Below, piece by piece: positions 20,200 through 32,344 of a DNA stretch of 64,000 nucleotides. The stretch is taken from NCBI RefSeq assembly GCF_047496725.1, contig NC_132973.1, forward strand, positions 11,976,233-12,040,232. The letters are read 5' to 3'. The translations under genes were made by a program, and so were the position numbers. The number at the start of each line of letters is the position of its first letter. The stretch's first letter is position 1. The notes under the pieces are model-generated. The model was not told the DNA's origin. It was given only the letters and a program-made list of their open reading frames with translations, and did no database searches. Source of the DNA: Anoplolepis gracilipes. Its lineage: Eukaryota > Arthropoda > Insecta > Hymenoptera > Formicidae.

Positions 20200-23100
20200 T
20201 ATTGCAGTCGAGATAGGAACTTATTATATTGAATGTCTCTTATGTTAAACCCGGTTTATTTCGTATCGAAAGTTTTAATCTCCTTCGAGAAGCTACGAGC
20301 TTTCTAATCTAATCTAAACGCGAATACCCATGAGATTTGAAATAATCCGTACACGACATTACTCATCATCTTCGCGCTCGTTCAATGCGTGTTTATCAAA
20401 GTAAGAACTTACTGACTTGAGACGCGTGTCACATAGGAGATTCCGTTCAATCACGATCTTCCGGTATTCCCGGGAGTGCAATTACTTGACCAGGGGTACA
20501 ACATCGATGCAGACGTATCGTGCGATGCATCCCTCCGGCCTCTTCCTCTCTCGCCTGATTCTGATATTCCGCGAGCTTCTTGCCACCCCCGTACCTCTCA
20601 TGCACCGTCCACGCACTCCCGAATAACTTTAGTTACTTTGCTCGACTGTTAGGTACCCGAAGCCAGCGAAGTACGAAACTCCTAGCTCCTAGGAGAGTCC
20701 TAGGTAATCACCGAACTTCGCTGCTCCCTCGGGAACGGGCAGCGGGGTCCCATCCCACGACTCCGATCCCGGCACCAGGAGCCGATATAACTTTGTTCCT
20801 GGGGGTGCAGTACCGCTTCACGAGCCAAGGCGATCCCATAGCTATGGCATGATGTTCGCGATGGATTTCTATTACGAGACTCATATTATTGTTGCTATGC
20901 ATATTTCGCATCTTGAAAAAATGTTTTACTTGACATTCTGTGATTGTGGAAGGATACTGGATTTTCTTTTTACATGAAATAAAAATCTGTTAGAAAATTT
21001 ATCTATTTTCCTATAAGTTTTGCAGCAATCAGCATGCATCATAATGTAATTTTAATAAAAGTATCGTATTATGCATGGTTATTTATGATGGCATTATTGT
21101 TAGTCCGAAAACAAAAATTCAAAGAGGACTAAATAATTTTTCTTTTTTAATATTGCACAGAAAATTAGAAAATAAATTAGGAAATGCTGAAATATGAAAA
21201 CAAATTTATTCAGTTTGTCATTTTATAAATTGTAGCTATATACCATTGAGAGTCTAAACATTATATTACAAATAATATATTAAACCACAAATTTTCGTAT
21301 ATAAATTGCTTACATTCAATTTTTATAAAGATATCCATTTTATATAAATATAGTTTTAAATTATAGAATTTATTTTTTTTAACTTTATCTATTATGTATA
21401 TATCAGAAGTATATGTCTTTTCATTGAATAAATCTTTGAATGTACAGTTAATACTGAATTATGTGTAAATTTGGTTTATCTTAATAATCTAAACATAAAT
21501 TAGAAATTCTCAATATACTATTCACACAATATAGATATTCAAAATTACCCGAAATAATTATGAGTGAATGAAGCAATTAATACTTAATGGACAATATATT
21601 ATTGTGTGTGACTATATTTTTATTCAAACTTAAAAGTTTTAAAGTTTACAATGATCTTTTTACTAAAGTACACATATACAAGGATTAATAAGATGTTTGA
21701 TTACGTTTTAATAATTAGATCATTTTTTAAATGGCACTAGAAAGTTTCAAATTGTTGAAAAATCACTGATAATCAGAGTCAATACATCAAGTATTTGAAA
21801 TATCACTATATATGTATGCATGTAAAAATATTTTTAAAAGCTGCATCGATGTTTAATCGTTTAGATCGTTCAGATTTGAAGACAATTGATTGAAGCATCC
21901 TTGATAGAAAATGGTGTGGCTCACATTTATTACGCGACTGGTCTACGAATCTCGAGAATTTCATTCTTATCGCGGGTATTCTCGGCGAAATGGTCGATGA
22001 ACAATAAGGTTGTAGGATGGATCTGCGTATCTCAACAATGGTGGCTTATTATCTCGAACAAAAGCAGAGTTATGCTTTCCCCTCGTCGGAGATGGGTGCT
22101 GGTCACCCCCGGGAAAGACGATGGTGACCGTAAGCCTACTAATGGATTCCTTCAGCGGCAGCTGTCGCCTTAAGATTGACCGACTTCAACTGAATTAATC
22201 TCGACGTCTGTGCCACACCGTTTTCAGTAAATTACGACCACCGGGAAAATACGTACCCCTTTTGTTGCATCCCTATAATAGAACTTACGTAAACTTGGCG
22301 AATAAAAGTGATGAAGGATATTTGTCCCATTTTAAAATGTCATACTTGTGTGCAATTATTTCATTAAGTACATATTTTTCACACATTTTAACGTTACATC
22401 TTTGACATTTTCGAAATATTTTTTACTTGGTACAACACTAAAACAACTCTGTTGATACTTTTACTACAGAAAATAACAATTTTATTTGAAACTTTAAGAA
22501 GAAAACGCATTTGTTGATTAAAGACAACTTATGCAGCTTGTCCAGCGATTTTCTCAGAGATGGCGTACGGAGCCATTTTGCGAACTGTTCAAATGCAGAG
22601 AGGAAGGGTTAATTATTGATCGTAGACGTCTGACGCTTTACTACAGCCACCTACGCGATTTAGGGGCAAGTTTCTGACTTCTGTTCTGTAAACTAGTCGA
22701 AAATCAGTCGGTAAATTACATATGTCTATTTATTAAGATTTAATGCAGTATTTTATTTATGTAATTTTCTTATGGAATTTACTTATGATTGCTCGTAAAT
22801 ATTTTTCTAAATAGTTTCTGCTCAGGACACGTGATAAATTCAAATATAATTTTCGAGATTAAAATAAAAATTATTATATATATATAAATTATTAAAATGA
22901 AATGCATTAGAAATTAAATAAGAAAATAATTAAGCAAAATGCGATTTTTTTTTAAATTTGCAAGAAACATTTATTAATTCATCAAAGAGTTTTCTAAAAT
23001 TTTATTTGCGTTTTTATCGAACACTTTATATACCGTGCCACTTTAAGTTTTACATAATTATTAAAATTTTCACTCGTCACTGTGAATCGAATTCTGTCTT

Positions 23101-23430
23101 ACTCGACGTCGCGGTAGCTACTGATTTCGTTACTATGGGTTGCTGTAAAAACCGATAAAGAATGTATCCCTCGCAAAGATGCGATTTTTCGAAACCAGTC
23201 CTTGCCCATTACCGGAATTAAAGGCTAGTCAAACGCGTTCAGTTCCGCAACCGACGAACTAGTCTGCGTACAGGATGCGTAAAGCATCTTGCTGGACCAG
23301 AGTAGTGACCGGTTCGCGTTGCGCGAGAAAAGAATATCGAGAATACATTTTCTGAGACCGGACATCGAGATGACCAACCGGTCCAGCAGATGTTATTCCA
23401 GCTGCTGGACCAGTTGCGATTATTAAACAT
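20200..23430. other. GC-rich islands at 20.2-20.9, 21.9-22.3, 22.5-22.7 and 23.1-23.4 kb in AT-rich DNA
   Basis: No gene was recognised. Open frames of 60-95 codons on either strand lack domain features. The last island contains three copies of a GCTGGACC motif in both orientations. AT-rich spacers (20.9-21.8 kb and 22.7-23.05 kb) hold nothing I can name. Confidence 0.55.
23380..23411. repeat. GGTCCAGCAG inverted repeat
   Basis: GGTCCAGCAG (23380-23389) and CTGCTGGACC (23402-23411) are perfect arms around a 12-nt spacer. A further direct copy of GCTGGACCAG lies at 23291-23300. Confidence 0.85.
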
Positions 23431-24799
23431 AAACGAAATGAGATAGGAAGCAAAAGAATGGGATGCGGATTTTGTTTTGTAGGGTAAATTTTATTTATTC
23501 TCTCTCTTTCTGTGGCCTGTGTCAAAATTTGTTTATTTATCTATTCAAAAATATATCGATACATTTTTTGTTGCTCGTAGAATATGTAAGTTTTTTTTTC
23601 TGTGCATTTGTATAAAATTTATAATTTTTAATTTATATATCTTTTACATACACAGCCATCGTAAATGTGTTTTTTAATGTGATTATAAAATATAAAAAAA
23701 TTTATTATGAAATATATAATGTTTAATTTTATAAACTTTCTCAGAATACATGGATGAAAGCTTAAAAAGCTATATGTATACGTATGGATACGTTATTTAT
23801 TTTACAGACCATAAAGTTAAATACATATTCTACATTAAGTAAATAATAAATTTTGTATAATGTGCAATACAATAAAAATTCCAAACTTTTTTTTCGGACA
23901 TACGATAGTTTCGCTTTGAAGTACAAATTAAGTTGTAAAAAGTGATATTTTTATCTGCTTTGACATAGTCTCAACAGTAACAATATGATATGAATATTGA
24001 CTATTTTCACAAATATGAATATAATATAGAATGGATTTGATTTATATATATATGTATATATATATATAAATAAATATTTGTTATACATTAAAATCAGAAA
24101 CGGTGTGTAATTTAAGTTATTAGAGATGACATATTATTATAAAGAGATATAATAACGTAATTAATCATAAATACTGCATATCCAATTAATGACAGATGGG
24201 TTATTTTAATTTATTAATGATGCAACTACTTATGCTATTTTTTACATAAGATATTTGAGCAAGCTGCATACATATTACTGTTTATCTAGATAATTGAAAA
24301 TATAATGTAAAATGAAGTAAAAATATGGCTAAAATTACAATATGAATTTGTATTTTATTGAAATTTATAGGTTTCAAAAAACTTGACTTATACACATCAA
24401 TCTCAAAATAATATACATGCATATATTATCTGTTGAGTTTGTAAGCAACTCTTATTTATTCATGCACGCTAAAATAAAATTCAAGCATTGTGTAAAATAT
24501 CTTTCTATATTTTAAAGAATTGTAATTTTCATTAATTTTGTTTTTTTTATGAAAATTATATCTTGGTAAAATTTTATACATTAAAATTTTATATATTAAA
24601 AAATAGTTTGGATTTGTTTTACAAATATTATAATTTATTTGAATAATTTGTAATTATTCTCCAAAAATATTTTTCACGATATTAATTACAAATATATTAT
24701 TTGTTACACAGTTGCAGATATCTTTTAAAATTTATAACATTTGTAATTAACAAAGGCAAGCTAGCAATGATCAAAAATTCTCAAAAGCAATAATTTCAT
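23431..24799. other. AT-rich spacer
   Basis: Very AT-rich, with short (TA)n runs near 24048-24068. No coding, RNA or regulatory feature that I can support. Confidence 0.7.
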
Positions 24800-26570
24800 C
24801 GCATAATGTAAACAGCGCAGTCCCCAAAGTCAAAAGAACGAAATTAAACTCGTTTAAAATGTGCACAGGCTGATTAGTACATAAACACCGAGTAGTAGAG
24901 AGCCGCTTTGTAAACAATTAGTCGTCTACAGGAGCCGCGAAGGTGGAGCATAGGTGGAGTGCGTGCTAATAGGCCGCGATGAAGAATGAAACTTGGCCGG
25001 CCGCGAGAATAATCCGGTGAAATGAAGCCGGTAAATAAATAATTAAATAATTAGCGGCGCGGCAACCGCGCCGCCGACTGTCGTGTATTTCTCAGTCGCA
25101 CGCGTTTAACAGTCACCGGCGTGAAATAAAAAGTGAGAAAAAAGGAAGTGTAGAGTCTCTGGTAGAGTCTGATGGAAAGTATTTTGACCGTATTACGTTC
25201 GCGCGGTGCACTAAGACTGAGGACAATTCCTTCACGTTACCTCGGCGGCGTGAATTTCTCGTAAAGGCCTGAAAATAGCGAGCCACCCGCGTCCGGTGAC
25301 TCTCAACCCTTCGTCTTCCCGAATTTTTGCCCTTTTGCGGAAATGCAAATTGCGCGTTTGCATAGTGTTGGCAAGATTTTTTATTGCCGAGTTAAGTGCG
25401 ACATTTGGTGGTAAAATAAAAAGTACTTTAATGATTTAATTTTTGTTAGAGAAACATCTCGATTTAAAAATAATCTTATTAAAAGTGTGTTTTTTACTAA
25501 ACTTTTCACAATTAATATAATAATGTCACGAGAGAGAGATTGTATTTTAAATTTCATAATATATAATATAGAAATTTGCTTTATTGTAACTAGACAGATT
25601 TATTTTAATGTAGATGGATAGATTTGAATTAAAGAATTTTTATATTCTTTTTTTTTGTTTTAATGTGGTTTTTCAAGGTTTTAATTAGATAGAGTTGTTA
25701 ACATTAAATAGAATTTTTAACATTATATACATTTACATGAATATTCACATGTTATAAGCTTATAAGAATATAAAGTATTATATATTTTTAGATCTGTTTT
25801 GTGTAAAATATTCTTTAGATTTTTTCAATAGCTTACAATTAAATTATTGATACTTTAATGTTCTCAAAGAAGTTCAAAGAATAAACATTTAAACAATATA
25901 AGAAATTTGTAGACCGAAAAAGAAACCTGATATATTAAATATAAAAAATAATAACAAAACAAGTCGCTAAGAAATATCTATAAGTTACATGATTTTAAAT
26001 TAAATTTCTTTTATGATAATCTTTCTACCACATTCTACGACATTTCTCTCTCACGTAGATTTATAAAATATTTAGAAACTTCTCGTGTGTATCTGCACCA
26101 TATTATTTACACGTTAAATCTCTGAGAGTCACCTAAGTCAGCGGAATGCGACGCGGGATATGAACTTTTCTTGGCCGTATTTCAACACCGTTTCTACTTT
26201 ACCGCCCTTCCGGTGGCGTTCGCGCGCGTGAAGCTAGAATGAGTAAAAAGGAAAAAAAAAAAGAAGATGCGGCCGAGGCGAGAGTATGGGTGATGCGAGA
26301 GCGTGTACCGTTTTATCGCGCGGTTTATCTCGCTCTCTTGCATCCCGACGCCGTTCTGAAGCCCAGCGTTGGCCGTCGAGACGCGGGCAGGGGTAAGAAC
26401 GCTAATTGGGAAGCCTGGGGTCGTTTCTTCCACCCGTCTTGGAAAAAGCGCGCGACTACCCTCTGCCCTCTGCCTTCTGCCGTCTGCCGGTTTTTTACTG
26501 ACGCCCCCGCTAAAACAGATTAAGGCTCCGAGTCCTTCGCGCGCTCACTTACGCGGCTCGCGTTAATTTG
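24800..26570. other. GC-rich islands 24.84-25.38 and 26.1-26.57 kb
   Basis: The first island has a conserved-element look: TAAATAATTAAATAATTAG homeodomain-type AT core directly abutting a perfect GC hairpin. The second has Arg/Lys-rich and Pro-rich open frames on both strands but no recognisable protein. The DNA between them is AT-rich. Confidence 0.5.
25054..25074. repeat. Perfect 9-bp all-GC hairpin
   Basis: GCGGCGCGG, loop CAA, CCGCGCCGC. It is immediately preceded by an AT-rich run with overlapping ATTA/TAATTA-like homeodomain cores (25032-25053). Confidence 0.92.
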
Positions 26571-28559
26571 AATATATGCATGTTAATTCGAAGAGAATTT
26601 TGAGATACGCGATTAACACAGAGTCTAGCTTATATTTTGCTTAACGCGTTGCTCATGCTTCTCAAGTTATTTTTCAACTGTTCATTTTTGAAATATAGAT
26701 AAATGGAGTCATATTTTTTCAGTTTTAAAGTACGTGTATCTCATATATGTTCTATTAGAATACACGCTTTGATATTAACGAATAAAAAATGAGTTGGTTA
26801 AGTATTAATATTTAATTAAATTCTTTAAGAAAATCGATTACAGATATTGTATAATTGTAAATTTATATACAATATATCAGATTCTTTGATAATTTCGTGG
26901 ATATATGAATGATGCAAAATATCTCTTAGATTATTCTAAATTAAAAGAAACTAGCATATATAAACTATTAAATTGTTACATAGGGGGAGAAACTTCATTT
27001 TGTTTTAAAGTGAATAATTTGAGTTGTTACGTAAGCGATGATATTATAATAATTTATAATATGCATATTTTAAATCAGATTTACATACGTTTATCATATG
27101 ATATTTCGTATATTAAATTTGATATATTATAAACTCGGTGAAATTATATAAAAGCTAATTTTCAAACTGCATATATTTTCAAAAACCTGCATGCAATAAT
27201 CAAACGCATTAGTAAATTAAGAATTGAGTTTTTTCGTTAAACTAATTTGTAGAGATATGCTTGTTGTAGATATATATTTGTATTATAGATATATATTTCT
27301 TTTGACGACTGTACCTAGTCGAGATTTCGAAACAGGAAAAGTTCTGTCCATTAAAAGGGAACTTTCAGTCCTAGACACGAAGGGTTGGGAAAAAAAGGAG
27401 GATAGACTGCAACTAGGGGTTTAAAAAATTCATATAGGTAGTACCGGAAATTAAGATTGTTGCCTAGGGGCGTGGCATGGGCCTTAAGTTGCAGGCCCAC
27501 AATTTGTTCAATGACATGATATACACACTTGGAAAATGGAGCATTTCTAACTTGCTTTTATCGCAACTATTTTATTTAATTTTTATTATCGCGAAGAGAA
27601 TTAGAGACTTAGATTTAAATAATAACTATTTCGCTTATCATTAGTAATCACAATCTTCATAAATTTTGAACATTTTTGTCGAAGACAATATCGCAGTTTA
27701 GTTGCAGGGTGTTTTTATTAAATTTATAAGAAATTGTTCAATAAAAAACATGAAAAAATTTTCAAGAATTTTAAAATTTCTACGATTTAAAATGATGTTT
27801 ATAAATAAGTGAATAATAAAAGCAATTGCTGATGAGAACAAAAATTGAGAACTATAAAATAAAAGGAAGCCATAAAGTCGTCTTTTTCTTTACTAGGTAT
27901 GCATATGCGATTATTTTAAGATAATGAAAGTTTCTTTTAGTGCACATTCTCGTTGCGCTCATTAAAGTTTTCCACTGCAAGAGAAATAAAAGCTGGTAAG
28001 GAAATTAAGTTAAAAGTTTCTCCGCAGGTAAAAATTTTTCCTCTTGCATGACCATGTTCGAATAATATAGTTAAAGCACTAAAAGTATTTTTGTCGTATT
28101 ACGTTGAAAAAGATGCCGTTGCTGGAAATTAAAACTTTTTCTTTCTTGATGAAATTCAGTAGTTTCTGTTGATAGATACTTCTTGCAAAGAGGATATTGT
28201 CCATTTATATATATTTATAATTTATATTTAAAACCCTCTTACGACTAATGATTTTGTTTTATAATGAATATTTGGAAATGATAAAATATATTCATATCGG
28301 TTTCTGAAATATTTCATATCTGCATTAATATCAATATCTTCATTTTTGCAGACAATTAATTTTCATTTATATATTTTCTGTAAAGCGTTTTGCTATTAAA
28401 TATTCTTCAAAAAAGCAAAGTGAATTATACACTTTTGATTTTGATCTTATTCTTTTCGATGAAATTCTTGTTTTGATTCTTGAGTTATACTTTATGTATT
28501 GTGATGTATTATCTCACTATATTGATGAATGCTATTTAAAGGTATACGTTTATTCCGTT
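26571..28559. other. Mostly AT-rich stretch with one small island (27.3-27.52 kb)
   Basis: No gene was recognised. The + frame 26905-27132 is AT-biased with no motif. The island near 27.45 kb includes GGGGCGTGGCATGGGCC but no coherent frame. Confidence 0.6.
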
Positions 28560-28760
28560 CTGTAGAGAGCTTATAGCAATTGAATCTTGTATATCCACTT
28601 TCCGCAATTTATTCGCGAAAGTATATTTTTGCGTCGCTCACATCTCATTGTCGCGAAAATATTTTCCCCTGAGTCATTTCTTCGGCGGTAAGGCCGCGGC
28701 GGTTGCGAGGTCGTTCTGGATAATTTTCGGGAGGGTCGCGACCGCCACAGAAAACACTTG

Positions 28761-28775
28761 AAGTGGCCTCCACTT
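28761..28775. promoter_or_regulatory. Inverted AAGTGG/CCACTT pair (NK2-like)
   Basis: AAGTGG-CCT-CCACTT. TGAAGTG on the + strand fits the known NK2-class homeodomain element (TNAAGTG). A motif match only. Confidence 0.3.
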
Positions 28776-29106
28776 TTGCGTAGGTTTATGCTTTCCGGTT
28801 CCTCCCGTCGCTATTATCCGGCCTCTTCTGTTCTCCAGTCGCGTTGTGCCTGAAACAATAAAACACATTCATGAATGAAACCCTTCCCTGGCCATCTCCG
28901 TACCCTTCTCCCGTCCTGTACAGCACGTCCCGACGCTAGACAACCCCTCCGCGCTCTCAGGAACGTGGACTACCACCCTCTTTTAACGCGCTTTATCATA
29001 CTCCTTCCATTCATTCGCGGCTTCTAGTAATAAAGTCAAAGGTGGGACGCGGATGATGGAAGTCGGAGGTCGGGGTCGGAAGATCTTCCTACGTGACTTC
29101 ACATAT

Positions 29107-29136
29107 GCACGCACGCACGCATGCACGTACGCACGC
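29107..29136. repeat. Degenerate (GCAC)n repeat
   Basis: GCACGCACGCACGCATGCAC followed by GTACGCACGC. It encodes the ACVRACVRA-type peptide in an overlapping frame, which is not a gene. Confidence 0.9.
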
Positions 29137-29853
29137 AACGTGAAGAAAAGTTGCGTGATACCTTGTATTCATAAGGGGGTGAGCCCCCGATAAGTTATAT
29201 TTAGAAAAGATACTCTTGAGCTTACAAATGACATGTCTACCCTCTTCATTATTTTCTCCGTAATTTTCTGTTTCATTCCATAGCTCCATTTTTCACTCTG
29301 ATTATATTATTATTATGTTATATGTATGAGAACAGAATAATTTTAATAAAGAATTATTTTGTCCGGCAAAAAAGTTTAAAAATAAAAATTCAAATAGAGA
29401 AATTATATGAGATTTAATTGTTTAATTTTTTTAAAGAGTAGTAATAATAGTACATAATTATCTTCTTAATTACTTTCGTATATCTTTTTTTTAACATGCT
29501 TGATATTTTCAATTGCTTACCACGTCGCTTCTTTCAGAATTAGCTTAGTTTACTTGTAACTGTTTCTCTGAGAGCTAGCAATTGTTCGTGTTGCTTCAAT
29601 GTGCATAAGATTCAAAATGTGTGCATCAAAGAAACAATGGTCGATTCGCTGGCAAGGAACGCGAGATATATGCGTTGGAAACGAGAAACGGAGCGCATCT
29701 TCATGCATTATAAATGATTCCTTCGTTTCTCATCGAAGAAACGAATAGATGCATTTAATCATTAAAGAGACGTTAAAGATGCAAAAAAAAAAAAGAGGAA
29801 GAGAAAGACAAAGATGAGAAACTCCGGAAGTCATGTAATATAGAGAGATATGT

Positions 29854-29862
29854 ATATATATA

Positions 29863-29944
<82 letters not shown>

Positions 29945-29985
29945 GTATGTATGTATATATGTATATATATATGTATATATATATG

Positions 29986-30028
<43 letters not shown>

Positions 30029-30031
30029 ATA
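29854..30031. repeat. Long (TA)n block with TATG interruptions
   Basis: A pure TA tract of about 65 bp (29865-29930), then TA mixed with TATG and TGTA units. The largest simple repeat in the window. Confidence 0.95.
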
Positions 30032-31310
30032 GTGAGAGATAGAAGGAATAGAGAGAGAAGACTTCTCTCATTCGTAGCACAAACCTAGAGATCGCAGTGG
30101 GCATCCATTGGCCAGAACTATGGGGTGGGTTGGCAGCGCTATGGGCTACTATCGGCTCCTTGGGGATGTTTCCACCCCTATTTCTACCAACTACCCCCTT
30201 ACGGTATACACCGAATACACTGGTATAGTTATACAGACTCGTACGTGCCGAGCTGTTGGGTATTGATCGTCGTTGGCTCCAGAATACCACGTTCTACCTA
30301 CTTCTCCTTCACCTGCAGTATCGCGTCCTTACACATCCTTACTCGTCCTTCCGCGGCTTGAGTCACATCCCGCACCGTCCCGTTCCACGAGTCGATTTTC
30401 TGTGCGGATGCCAATTGCCCGGAGCGAGGCCGGGTGGTACTCAATATCGATTAAACGCGTCGATTCGACGAGCAACTTGTTTCCGACTTCAAAGTGCCAT
30501 GTCAATCGAAATAATACATTTTAAAAATGTAAAGAATTTTTTAAATTCTTCTATTTTTTAAAAATTATATTTATATATTTTATTCACAAGTTTAGAATCG
30601 ATTTTTCTTTAGTGAATATTTGACTGAAAATTATTTTTAGAATAATAGTGCACAATTTTTAATACATACTTAATTAATATTTAATATTATATATTATATA
30701 TATTATTTAATATTTTATAATAAATATTCTGAGTAATTAAATTCCAAATTACGATATTATCAATATGAAAAAAAGACATACGAAACGATGAAATAAATTA
30801 TGTGCAAAGAATTTTAGTGTGATAATTGAGATTAACATGTTAGGAAAAAGACAGCAATAGTATAGATATGCGGCAGAGAGTGATTTCTGGAATTTCATAG
30901 TCATTTTGTGGTAGATATCTGTAAAGTCAATCGGAAACAGAAGTCGGGAGAAACGAGAGAGGAAGAGAGAAAGTGTGACGTAACAAAGAAAGGGCGCGAA
31001 AATTTGCCGTATAATCGAAGATTCTTATCTTTATTGGCGGAATTCCGCGTATCTTTGGGAGCGAAAGGGCCAATGGAAATGAGGACATTCCATTCTCTGA
31101 CAGGATCGGGTTTCTCCGATTAAGGACCCGTCTAATCCTTCCAATCTGACTTCGTGTCCTGCAGCCACCACTATTTCTCTCCGTTTCTCTCTTCCCTTAC
31201 ATGCGTAAACGAGATGCTTACACTCACAAATAAATGCAAATATGTGCTTGACGTGGGTTAGCTGAGAAACTATTCGCAACGGTTCTTCGGTGTAAAACCA
31301 ACCATTATCA

Positions 31311-32079
31311 AAGTTCCCATAATTAAATCAGACACTTAAAATGTAATCAATTTGAAAATTTTAAAATAGTGAGTCAATTTGAAAATTTTTGAATAAAATT
31401 TTTAGAAAATATAATAATTTACGATAGTAAATATGAAAATATATATAAAAAGCTTGAGAGACTTAATTTTATTACTACACTATAGTAGCACACATTAATT
31501 TTTATTAATTAATTGAGCAGAAATTTTTATATCTTCTTGTGCTGCATTACATTACATTACCAAGAAATAGAAAATATTAGTAATTATTATTTGTAATTAT
31601 TACTTGAAAGATAGACTAGTAGTTTGGGTAATATGTGTTTACATGTATTAATATATTTTTATAAGAATGTAATACATGTGAGAAATCTGTGTTATTTCAT
31701 ATTCACGTGAATTAAGCATGTTTTTTTTTTTACATTCGTGGAAAACACCATGGCGCATTGTATTTAAGTGATCGATTATAAGAGATAATTTGTTTGATAT
31801 TTTATTTCTATTAATTTTTTATTGTTTCTATTAATTTGAAATAATTTTTTACAATTTTATTGTCTCTATTAATTTGAAATAATTTTTTAAACTCAAGATT
31901 TAAATTGAATTTTTATAATATATGAATATTTAACAAGTCGTAGATTTGTAAATCATTTAACGAACAATTGATTTAAATCTGTCTGATATAAATTATATAT
32001 AAAAATAATTTATATAATGTAAGAACTATATATGATGTCGCAAATACACATGTATACAATAGAAAACCTAATTAAGATA
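31311..32079. other. AT-rich spacer with 38-bp tandem duplication
   Basis: No gene. Positions 31819-31856 and 31857-31890 are tandem copies (period 38, unit containing TCTATTAATTTGAAATAATT) with one substitution and divergence at the end of the second copy. Confidence 0.8.
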
Positions 32080-32314
32080 TTTCTTCTGACTTGCGGTGAT
32101 AAGAAATTTTGCGAGCTATCTTGGCGTCTTTCCTTCTGCTGGAAGGGGTAAGTCAGAATGGTGGATGAAGAGGGTGGGGCGAATGGTGTGGGGAGCCACA
32201 TTTTCCAGAGAGGGTAAGACGAGGGTTACGTGGTGGTAGTGATGGTGGTGGTGGCAGTCTAACGTTTCCAGGGGGAATACGAGGGGGATTCGAAAGGAAA
32301 GGCGGGGTAACAAG

Positions 32315-32344
32315 ATGGCCGCAGCTACTGACGAAGTAGGGGAA
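32315..32344 (+). other. Candidate short first coding exon
   Basis: ATG at 32315 in good context (AACAAGATGG), frame MAAATDEVGE, then a consensus donor GAA|GTAAGA at 32345 (phase 0). Unspliced, the frame continues to TAA after about 32 codons. The ATG overlaps AAGATGGCCGC, a perfect YY1/Pho-type site. In vertebrates YY1 sites commonly sit over start codons. No downstream exon was confirmed; a phase-0 acceptor with an open frame exists at 38887. Confidence 0.2.

Larger units (their letters stand above)
28560..31310. other. GC-rich islands 28.56-29.17, 30.06-30.5 and 30.9-31.3 kb with a long (TA)n block
   Basis: No gene was recognised. An inverted AAGTGG/CCACTT pair (28761-28775) and a GCAC repeat (29107-29136) lie in the first island. 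The 186-codon minus frame over 29730-30290 runs through the TA repeat and is an artefact. Confidence 0.55.

Noticed and set aside
29730..30290. 186-codon minus frame
   Set aside because: More than a third of it is the YIYIYI translation of the TA repeat, and the ends show no domain.
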